This document shows positions 55,702 to 64,000 of a stretch of 64,000 nucleotides of DNA, one piece after another. This DNA is from Diphasiastrum complanatum. Its lineage: Eukaryota > Streptophyta > Lycopodiopsida > Lycopodiales > Lycopodiaceae. Both the position numbers and the translations under genes were made by a program. The notes under the pieces were generated by a model. It worked only from the letters and a program-made list of their open reading frames with translations, searched no databases and was not told where the DNA came from. The DNA lies in assembly GCA_029204225.1 (NCBI GenBank), contig CM055103.1, forward strand, positions 55,029,054 to 55,093,053, in the 5' to 3' direction. Numbering within the stretch: position 1 is the stretch's first letter; every line of letters starts with the position of its first letter.

Positions 55702-56600
55702 TTTTTTGATTTCTCATTCTACAGTGTACTGTTGATTAGAAAGCCAATGAGCAAACTTCTGCAACTTCCCTGGGTAGCTTTTTTTGGTCGCTAAATTGTT
55801 ATTCTCAAGTCTGAATTCCCTCAGATCCCTTAAACTTTTGAGTTGATCTTCTTAACTGAACTGTGTTCTTTTGTCCACACTTGGCACTTGCAGGCATCCA
55901 CATTTCGAGCATGTTCAAGTACCTAGAGGTAATGGGATCTTCTGCACCATTAAACCGAATATTGTACTGCATGGTGTAGCTGCTATCTTGAACTCTAATT
56001 GTAAGATACCACTTGGCATTTCTAAGAATAATTAAGGTCTTCTCTAGAAGATGAATGCATAAATAGCTTTCCATGGCAAACAAAAATCTGGGATATGACT
56101 TTCTTTGTAAGCCTAGCTAACATTTATACTGACTACTTCTTCTACCATATACCTGCTAAGCATGTGCACTTCTCTTATGTTGCTTGGCCTCATATGAATT
56201 TATACAATGAAGATTGGATTAAACAACTCATTTCATTGAGGTGCAACAAGAGGACACAGGTTTCTCTTTAATCAGTTAGAGACATGGAAAAAAAGCTAAT
56301 TAAATTATGTTGTTACTCTGGGCCTTATTACCATTAAAACCCCTAAAGGCTGTTGAATAAATTGATGCCAACAGATTATCCTACAAAGATCTTGTGGTGA
56401 CCGCTCCACACTAAATGGAAACTTGGATCTAAATTTATAAATTAAGATGCCAGTTTTCAGAAGGTCAGAACTGATGATCCCCAAGTCCTTAGATGAATCT
56501 TAAGTATATAGCCTCACTTAGATGATCTATGAGGTCACCCAGTCTGGGAAAAAGGTGATTATTCTTAGTCATCAACTTCTTTAAGTTAGAATTAAAGTAG
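55702..56600. other. 5' flank of the RCC1-family gene, unassigned
   Basis: It would hold the promoter if exon 1 is right. I could not identify a clear TATA box. A 92-codon minus-strand frame (55805-56083) has no recognised domain and lacks RCC1 character. Confidence 0.35.
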
Positions 56601-56857
56601 AATCACTGTGCTACTCTATTGTGGGTCCTATCAGTTGATAAGGATCAATTGGCCTCGCCACGAGGCAAGTCGACGGGACACGCGTCCCGTCAACGGCAAC
56701 CTGGGTCATGCATGGGTTGCCTGAGTGAACAACTATATGTACAGTGTAATTTCATTTTGAGAAATACAGTTGCTATGTGAGCTTGCTGTGGAAAGTGTTT
56801 TCTGTCTGTGTTACTGTGTAGCATGATCTGTGTTCCTGTTCAAAACAAATTCTAAGT

Positions 56858-56870
56858 TGGTATCAGAGCC
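56858..56870 (+). other. Primer binding site of Copia element D
   Basis: TGGTATCAGAGCC, matching initiator-Met tRNA. TTCTAAGT before it is the short spacer from the LTR end, as in many Copia elements. Confidence 0.85.
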
Positions 56871-58141
56871 ATACAGGGAGTGTACACAATACAGCATCGT
56901 CGTTGAAGAGAGCTTCGGGAGAACTGTCTTCTGAGAGTTCGGGGATTACGGCGGGTTGAAGATGGAAGGAGAAACACTGGTAAAGAGAGTTTAGCACACA
57001 GAATCTTGGTGAGCTTGAGACTGTGTGAGGATTCAGAGACAAGGGTTGTCGGCTGAATCAGAACCTCAGCAAACGGAATTTTGAAATTCCGAAGGAAGGC
57101 TATTTGGTGTTTGCAATCAGTGTGCATTCAATCGGACACCGTTGGACAAACGGATTGAAGCATCAGAGTTCTAGCAGTAGGGCGACCTCAGAGCAAGAGA
57201 ATAGGCCTGTCAGAACACTGTGAATTGGAAGCCAAGAAGAGATTAGTGTGAAAAACCCTGGTCTGGGGTTTTGGAGCACAAAATCAGAGATTTCTCTCTA
57301 TTCTGAACCGTTTTGAAAGCTGTAAGAATCCAGAGGAGGGCGCCCTGATCGGTTGTAGAAGGTCTGAAGTGGCCGTGGACAGCCGCGCTTCAGTCGTGAA
57401 GCAATCAGAATTCCCTGAGGGCAGCCATAGCTACAACGTGGAAGAGAGAGAGAGGGAGGAGGTCGCGGACCTGCTCGCGCGAGGAACCACGATGAGCATG
57501 TAGCGTTTGCAAGAGGATAGCGGCTTCAGGAGTGTAGTTCAACGTGCCGATGCAACGAAGTCCACAAGATCAATTTTCAGAACGATCGACGGATAGGATT
57601 AATTGCATCTGGATCACAGGATTGAAACCTATCGTTGGATTTAACTGAAGTGGGCCCTGAAGAATTGAAGTGCATTTTGGGCTTCAACTTCATTAAAAAT
57701 TTTCAAAGTGAAAGTTGAGTTGGGTCCCTTCACAAGTGAAGAGTGAAGTTTCTTCAAGGTGAAGAAACAATTCAAAAACAAGGAAAATTCCTATTTTTGG
57801 GTCCTTTGCCCGTTTTGACCCAAACGAAAGGCTATAACCTCCAAACGAAGGGCACCCGAACTGTACCTGCAAGTACGGTACAGCAAAACAGAGTAATTAC
57901 AATAGAGAAAGTGTTCGGAGTGCGCCAAAAGTGATTTCACCATTCCACTGGGCACGTAGTTGGGAGTTGACAACTGAGTGCATTTCGGAAGGCGGCGCCG
58001 ATTTGGCTTTCAAATTGGTGGAAAAGCGACGAGTGGCCTGGTAAGGGAAAAAGTGCAGGTCATTAATTTCGACTTCTGACATCACAGTTGGCCTCGGCAT
58101 ACTGTTTTTAGCCTACGGCAGAAGTTTCAAGCAGTTTTGCG

Positions 58142-58895
58142 ATGGCAAACACGGGAGAGTCCATTTTGAGTGAAAGTAGCAAATTGGACGGGATTTTCGA
58201 CTATGCAGTGTGGAAATTCAAAATGATAAGATGAGAAAAACTTTGACCTTCATTAACTTGTCAGTGAAGGATCACATCATTACCCACATTTGTGATGCTG
58301 TTACACCTAGACAGGCATGGGATGTGCTAAAGGAGCAATTCGAGACGTCAAATTCGTCAAGAATCATGTTTCTAAATTCAAAACTGAATAGTGCCCGTAT
58401 GGAGCAAGGAGAGCACATTCAGACTTATATGACCAGAATTAAGACAATAAGGGATGAACTGCATTCTATTGGTGAGCGCATATGTGATGTGGAGCTGGTG
58501 CACAATGCATTGTGCGGCATTGTAGAACCCTATCAAATGTTTGTGAGCAGAATAGCATCAAGAGAAAGATTGCCAACCTTTGACGAGCTCATAGGAATCT
58601 TGATGCAGGAAGAGCAACGGCGAGAAATGGTGAAAGCAAGACGTCAAAATACTGACGATCAAGCACTTGCGACACGCCAAAAACAAGGCAAAGGCAAGGG
58701 CAAGAAAAGTCTAAACAGCAATTTGCCAAGACTCAAGAGGATGAGGGATCTTCCAGTAAGACCAAGAAGAAAGGCAAGTGCTTCCATTGTGGTAAAAAGG
58801 GCCATTGGAAGAGTGAATGTCAAAAATTCCTAGCGGAACAAGGCAAGGGGAAACCAAAGCAAGCAGGCAACCTTGTCGATGAGGGTGAGATTGAA
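58142..58895 (+). pseudogene. Copia D gag with CCHC knuckle, frameshifted
   Basis: The ATG at 58142 begins MANTGESILSESSKLDG, a Copia Gag N-terminus. A frame break near 58205 leads to the main frame 58210-58833: MRKTLTFINLSVKDHIITHI, RQAWDVLKEQFETSNSSRIM, EHIQTYMTRIKTIRDELHSI and LPTFDELIGILMQEEQRREM (UBN2-type Gag). A second shift near 58765 puts the knuckle CFHCGKKGHWKSEC (58771-58812) in another frame. Confidence 0.8.
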
Positions 58896-60018
58896 GACTC
58901 TAGCATCTTCATATCTGCATTGTCATCTAATCAAGATGATCAAGCGTGGTATATTGACTCGGGAGCCACAAGACACATGACAGGTAACAAGAATTGGTTC
59001 AGTAGCTTGAAAGTGTTGGATAATGGAACGTCCGTTTCACAAGCAAATGGCGATGTGTGCAAGATCAAGGGGATAGGCACCGTTTCAATCCAACTACCTG
59101 ATGGCAAAAGCAGGATGATCAGGGAGGTACTTTTCGTACCAGGTTTGAAGAAAAATCTACTTTCTGTTGGAGTCATTACTGATCAAAAGTTGAAAGTAGA
59201 ATTCGCCCATGATCGTTGCTTTGTGAAGGATGTGAACCAAAAGTTCAAAGTTATTGCGGATGGAGTAAGGGAGCCCAATACAAAATTGTACAGGTTGAAT
59301 GCTACAATCAAGAGGCAACATGGACTCGTGTCGTCCATTCCATCGCAGACTGAGTTGTGGCATAAGAGGCTTGGTCACTTGAACTTGGGAAGCCTCAGTT
59401 TGATGAGGAAATTGGAGATGGTAACAAGATTGCCTACCATAGAAGACCACTTGAAATCGATGTGCGAATCATGTGTATATGGGAAGCAGCATCAAGAGAA
59501 GTTCAATAAAGGGGGTGTTGCAAGCGCAAAGAACATCCTGGATTTGATCCACACAGATTTATGCGGGCCTATGAGGACCATGTCCTTAGGTAAAGCCTTG
59601 TATTTCATGACCTTTATTGAAGATATGTCACGTAAGACGTGGATCTACTTCTTGAAGAAGAAATCGGATGCATTTGACAATTTCAAGAGCTACAAAGCAT
59701 TGGTCGAAAATCAGATAGGTAGGAAGATCAAAGTCCTAAGATCAAATAGTGGAGGTGAGCACAAGTCTAATGACTTCAATGATCTTTGTGATCAATGTGG
59801 GATCAAAAGACAACTTATGCAAGCTCATACTCCTGCTCTCAATGGTGTAGCTAAGAGCAAGAATCGTACGATTGTGGAAAGTGCCAGATCTATGCCAGTT
59901 GAGATGAAACTATCAAAAGATTTTTGGTCAGAAGCATGCAGTACGGCAGTCTATCTTCAAAATAGAAGTCCTACCATTGCCATACCAAAGATAACACCTG
60001 AGGAAGCATTCCAACTCT
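58896..60018 (+). pseudogene. Copia D protease and integrase with altered catalytic residues
   Basis: One long frame (58920-60020). The protease motif WYIDSGATRHMTG keeps the catalytic Asp. LPDGKSRMIREVLFVPGLKK follows. The GAG-pre-integrase part has LWHKRLGHLNLGSL and CESCVYGKQHQEKF (HHCC finger). The integrase core begins DLIHTDLCGPM (first Asp intact). The second catalytic Asp, normally R-S-D-x-G-G-E, is RSNSGGEH with Asn. The third site, normally N-G-V-A-E-R-K-N-R, is NGVAKSKNRTIVESARSM with Lys for Glu. Integrase is therefore predicted inactive. The frame stops at 60020 where the next element starts. Confidence 0.85.
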
Positions 60019-61415
60019 AAGAGAGAGAGAGAGAAAACAGCAACAAGCGCAATGGAAAGCAATGGAGAGCCAAACTGTAGAAATGGAATACACAATGAGC
60101 ATCTAAGTACTCTACCTGAATGTGGCCAAATGCCACCAAACCCGAAGGTAAACCACTTACTAAATGTAAGGCACCACCAAAAGTCAAGATAGGGCCCCTA
60201 AACAAAATTAGACCCCTAAGGACCCACGAGTCAGTACATGACCAAAATTGGGTCCAACTGAACTTAAGACAAACTTAAGATGGCCTAAATAACTAAATAC
60301 CCATGGTTACACAAATCTCGACCTTTTGGGTCAAAGTAACCTATGGATTAACTTTAGCATAGTCATTCATTTCTAACACCCTCCTTAAATGACAATGCAA
60401 AAACTGAAATCTTCACTATGTAACAAAACCAACACGTGGTATCAAATTTAAAGCTTTGCATAAAGCTTCAAATCTGACTCTAGGCAACGCCTTAGTGAAG
60501 AGGTCCGCAATATTATCCTCCGTAGGACAATATTCAAGTAAAATGTCGCCATCATGAAGTCTCTCCCGAACAAAGTGATAATGGATCTCGATGTGCTTCG
60601 TCCTCGCATGAAAAACAGGATTCCGTGCAATGGCAATAGAATTTTGACTATCACTCAAGATAAGAGTGGCTGAGGGCTCGCCAAACTTCATGTCAACAAG
60701 TAGTCTTCTCAGCCATAAACACTCTGTTGTGGATGAAAATATCGCTCTATATTCTGCCTCACTAGAAGAAGTAGCAACAGTGCGCTGCTTTTTACTTGAC
60801 CAAGCCACAGAAAAAGCAATGTCCACTTGTAGAGCGTCTAGTGTCTTGATCTCCACCCCAATCCGAGTCACTAAAACCAACCAAACATGCATCATCACAA
60901 GCAGGAAAAACCAGTCCATGACTTCTTGTTCCTTGAAGATATCGAAAGATCCTCTTCAACGCTTTCCAATGTGATGTCATCGGGGCATGCATGAATTGAC
61001 TCATGAGTGAGACACTATAAGAGAAATGTCCGATCTTGAATTACATAGGTAAATGAGACAGCCAATAGCTTGACAATATAAAGTAGTGTCAAATGATTTA
61101 CCATCACCTTGACTACTTAATTTCAGACCTGTCTCCATAGGTGTAGCAACCGACTTGCAATCTTCCATCTTGAACCGCTTCAAAATCTGCCCCATGTAGC
61201 GTTCCTGAGAGATGAAAATTCCAGCCCCTTCTTGTACAAATTCAAGACCAAGATAAAAGTGCAATAGGCCTAAATCTGAGGTTTCAAAAACCATACCAAG
61301 ATCAAGTATTACGGCATCAACCTGCTGCTCATTACTTCCCATAATAATAATATCATCAATATAAAGCAAAATAATGATGATATAATCTGAAGTATGCTTG
61401 ACATAAAGAGTTACC
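60019..61415 (-). mobile_element. Copia element E, minus strand, 3' half
   Basis: The 3' LTR runs about 60378 down to 60019 (minus-strand start TGTTAGAAATGAATGAC, preceded by the polypurine-type CATTTAAGGAGGG). RNase H and RT follow on the minus strand up to 61415. Gag, protease and integrase are missing. Its LTR abuts the Copia D integrase frame at 60018, so E either inserted there or was joined by recombination. Confidence 0.75.
60416..61415 (-). pseudogene. Copia E reverse transcriptase C-half and RNase H
   Basis: Minus strand. RT from 61415: DYIIIILLYIDDIIIMGSNE with catalytic Y-I-D-D, DLGLLHFYLGLEF and QERYMGQILKRFKMEDCKSV. A frame change near 61004 leads to HWKALKRIFRYLQGTRSHGL and FSDSDWGGDQDTRRSTSGHC, and another near 60850 to RNase H: TVATSSSEAEYRAIFSSTTE, ILSDSQNSIAIARNPVFHAR, TKHIEIHYHFVRERL and DLFTKALPRVRFE. 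Catalytic residues look conserved but two frameshifts break the protein. Confidence 0.85.
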
Positions 61416-61541
61416 TGTAAACTTTGGATCTCGATCACTGACTATATTGGTGAGAAGCCCATATAGCTTATAAATATTTTCTACAAAAAACCTGGCGACT
61501 TCTGGAGCTGTAACAGTTTTCTTGGTCGGTACAAACCGCAC
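61416..61541 (-). pseudogene. Inverted gypsy integrase fragment
   Basis: Minus strand: [20 protein letters not shown], then NIYKLYGLLTNIVSDRDPKF, the first two thirds of a gypsy integrase core up to its second Asp. The reading passes without a gap into Copia E RT at 61415 (a chance fusion frame). On the other side it lies five bases from the plus-strand gypsy RT at 61547. Confidence 0.8.
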
Positions 61542-61546
61542 CCATT

Positions 61547-63213
61547 TTGTTGGTTAAGAAAAAAGATGGGTCTATGCATATGTGCATAGACTATAGGGCT
61601 TTAAATAAACTCACTGTTAAGGATAAGTATCCTTTGCCCAGGACAGATGAGATCTTTGATCAACTCAAAGGGGCAAAGTATTTTACTAAGATCGATCTTA
61701 GGTCTGGATATCATCAGGTACGTATTAAAGAAGATGGCGTTCCGTTAACGGCTTTTCGTTCAAGGAATGGTCATTATGAGGTTTTGGTTCTTCCCTTTGG
61801 ATTAACCAATGCCCCAGCAACATTTATGAGGTTAATGAACAACGTGTTCAGACACCTCTTGGGCAAGTTTGTATTAATCTACCTTGATGATATCCTGGTC
61901 TTTAGTCGTACTAAAGAAGAGCACTTTGAACACTTGCGTCAAGTGTTCCAGGTCCTGAGAGAGAATTCCTTGTTTGCGAAGGAATCAAAATGTGAATTCT
62001 TCAAGGAAGAGATTCACTACCTCAGACATATTATCTCCGCTGAGGGGATCAGGATGGATCTGAAAAAGTAGCCCCAATTATGCGATGGCCAGCACCAACT
62101 TCGGTGGAAGAGCTGCAGATCTTCCTCGAATTGGCTGGATTTTACAGGAGGTTTATCCATCAGTATGCCCTCTTGACTGCTCTTTTGACAGATCTGCTCA
62201 AGGGTAAGGGCAAGTACTTTAGTTGGGGGCCTAAACAACAAGCTTGCTTTGAAGATGTAAAGGCTGCAATTGCAACTGCTCCTGTTTTAAGTTTAGTAGA
62301 TCCAAATGAAGCATTTATGGTAGAAACCGATGCCAGTAATCAGGCAGTCGGTGCTGTTCTCACTCAACACGATCGTCCGATCGCGTTTGAGAGTAAGAAA
62401 CTGGATAAACACCAGTTGAATTATTCCACTTATGAGGAGGAGTTGTTTGCAATAGTCTATGCTCTTAAGAAATGGAGGCATTGCCTCTATGGAGCTAAGT
62501 TTGAGATCGTGTTTGATCAAGAAAGTATCAAGTGGCTTTCCTCTCAAAGCGACTTGAAAGGAAGAAAAGCTCGTTGGGCCAAACTTCTCCAGGAGTTTGA
62601 CTATCAACTAAGGTACAGGAAAGGGCGCTACAATGTGGTAGCAGATGCCCTGAGTCGAATGCCCTTAGTAAGCGCGCTAAGTTTTATGGCATTCAGGAGT
62701 GAATTCCTAGAATCACTCAGAGGAAAGTGTGTTATTGATTCTCACTACGCACTTGTGTGGCAAGCTATTGAGCAAAGGAATTCCACAACCACACCAGGGC
62801 CATCAGAGAATGTTGCGGGGCCATCGGAAGATGTTGCAGTTGTGTCGGGACGGGACGCGCCGCCTAAAGATGATGCGGAAATATCCGAAGTGGATGTGCC
62901 ATCAGCAGGTGTTGCGGATGCTCGATGGAAGAATTTCTCCATTGAGGACGGGTACCTCCTTTATAAAGGAAGGGTATGTGTACCCAAGGACGGTGACTTC
63001 AGGCGACAAATCCTTGAGGAAAGTCACGACAGTCCCAGTGCAGGGCATCCCAAGATAAAGAGGACCTATGCTCTTGCAAAGAATAAGTTTTATTGGCCTA
63101 GTATGCAGAAAGACGTACAAGAGTACGTGCTAAGGTGCACCACATGCTAGGCCATAAAGGCTGAACGTCTCAAAGTAGGCGGGCTCCTCCAGCCACTAGA
63201 GATCCCACGCGCG
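61547..63213 (+). pseudogene. Gypsy fragment F: RT, RNase H and H2C2 finger
   Basis: Plus strand. RT 61547-62071: [32 protein letters not shown] and catalytic YLDD (IYLDDILVF). TAG at 62069 then breaks the frame by a small shift. RNase H and finger 62080-63150: [49 protein letters not shown], and an H2C2 finger with HDSPSAGHPK and CTTC, ended by TAG at 63148-63150. Sequence to about 63213 still reads LLQPLEIP. Closely related to element B. The segment starts mid-RT and ends before integrase. Confidence 0.85.
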
Positions 63214-64000
63214 GCCCGCAGGTGCGCACAATGTGCGACGCAGTAGATTGTTGTCATGTGAAAAGTTTCTAGTAACATGCACTGACATGCAAAAGAAAAG
63301 AACGAGAGAGAAAGCTTCTCTGATTTGGAAATGCAAGTGGTTGGGCCGCAACAACGTGCAAGTTTGACGTGGCAATTCTCAACCTTCCACTGGAAAATCA
63401 GGAATTCTGTATACCACGTTGCCCAAGTCGAATTTCTGGAAAATCTGCAGTAGTTTGGATTTGCAACCTTCTCAACTCCAGAAGGTCAATTCTGGCCAAA
63501 AATCAGAAATTTTGATTTGGAACAGGAATAACTTGAAAATTATAACAGATTTCGAGATGAAATCTGCTTTCCCACGTTGCTCCTTAACAACTTTCCAATT
63601 CGGCCATACAAATTATATCCTTCAGGAAAGTTGACACATCTCCGTGGCATTCATATTGATGGTCAGCAGATAATGCCCTACTTTTCATCTACCAACGGGC
63701 TTTAGCATTTTGTTGAAAAAAGTCTAAGACCTTTGGTATTTGTTTATATCTTGCAAGAAAACCTTCCTACAAGAGAAGATTTTGACCTTCTACAAAGAAT
63801 CATTTCTTGCTTCGCACTTATTAGCCTAGGAGAGGCATTTTTTTGCATTAACCTCACATTTGTGATAGAGGATCAAACTTATCTCTTGGCTCTAAAACCT
63901 TTGTTTGCAGGTGCACTCTAGTTTCAATGTAAAGCGTTGATCAAATAAAGCATTTTCCAGGATTTGTATAGAAGATCTAACCTAGAGACATCAACGGACC
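63214..64000. other. Unassigned region at the right edge
   Basis: The sequence changes abruptly after the gypsy finger. No motif is recognised in the frames here (up to 71 codons). Words such as GGAATTCTGTATACCACGTTG and CCAGAAGGTCAATTCTGG suggest LTR-type sequence, but there is no partner in the window. Confidence 0.3.

Larger units (their letters stand above)
56600..60018 (+). mobile_element. Copia element D, plus strand, interrupted and truncated
   Basis: A 5' LTR (its start is unclear, near 56600-56640) ends before PBS TGGTATCAGAGCC at 56858-56870. After a 1.27-kb leader come gag (58142-58830), a CCHC knuckle (58771-58812), protease, GAG-pre-integrase and integrase (58900-60018). That order, with integrase before RT, defines Ty1/copia. 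The RT half is gone: at 60019 the LTR of another element begins. Confidence 0.85.

Noticed and set aside
55805-56083. 92-codon minus-strand frame as the N-terminal RCC1 exon
   Set aside because: No blade signature and no good donor leading in phase to exon 2. The 55701-55597 segment fits better.
16724-63213. Idea that some element here is intact and autonomous
   Set aside because: Every one followed has at least one stop, frameshift, deletion or catalytic change, as listed in the features.

Overview
The window is nuclear DNA from a land plant with a repeat-rich genome. The evidence is one intron-containing host gene of the RCC1 (seven-bladed propeller) family, surrounded by Ty3/gypsy and Ty1/copia LTR retrotransposons primed by initiator-Met tRNA, plus LINE and hAT remnants, SINE-like pieces and long CT/GA microsatellites. 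There are no bacterial or organellar gene clusters. I cannot name the species or clade from the sequence.

The host gene is on the minus strand. I assemble four exons: 55701-55597 (tentative first exon), 55423-55199, 54838-54553 and 11650-11118. All three junctions are GT-AG and phase-consistent, and the model predicts about 382 residues. Introns 1 and 2 are 173 and 360 bp. Intron 3 is 42,902 bp (11651-54552). It splits one RCC1 repeat between '..HSLALD' and 'AAGHVFSFG..', and it holds almost all the transposable elements of the window.

The nesting inside intron 3 can be read from target-site duplications (TSDs) and broken LTRs. Old residents are a LINE fragment (12377-13540), a second LINE C-terminus (53640-53860) and a hAT transposase piece (52095-52692). 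A minus-strand, internally deleted gypsy element X (about 14150-50704) sits between them. Its 3' LTR was split twice. Element A (14210-30414, TSD CAAAC) is a gypsy element with unusual AGTTA...TAACT LTR ends, and Y (30752-49223, TSD CCTCC) is a large element with no visible protein of its own. A was interrupted in turn by chromovirus B (15466-21481, TSD TGTAC) and by rearranged element C (21842-26059, TSD GACGG). With B and C subtracted, A is about 5.96 kb. Y carries gypsy family Z (35898-47681), which is arranged as an inverted repeat, and a truncated sister of B (B2, 31984-35897) lies in a Z LTR.

Left of the gene (1-11117) are old fragments: an LTR-like piece, a Copia 5' end on the minus strand, a gypsy integrase piece with an X-family LTR, three SINE-like pieces and large microsatellites. 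Right of the gene (56600-63213) a plus-strand Copia element is interrupted by a minus-strand Copia 3' half. That abuts an inverted gypsy integrase piece and then a plus-strand gypsy RT-RNase H fragment. Every element I could follow is frameshifted, stopped, deleted or missing key residues, so none looks autonomous now. The notable points are the megasized intron of an apparently intact gene, the non-canonical ends of A, the inversion inside C, and the 3.7-4 kb inverted repeat in Z.
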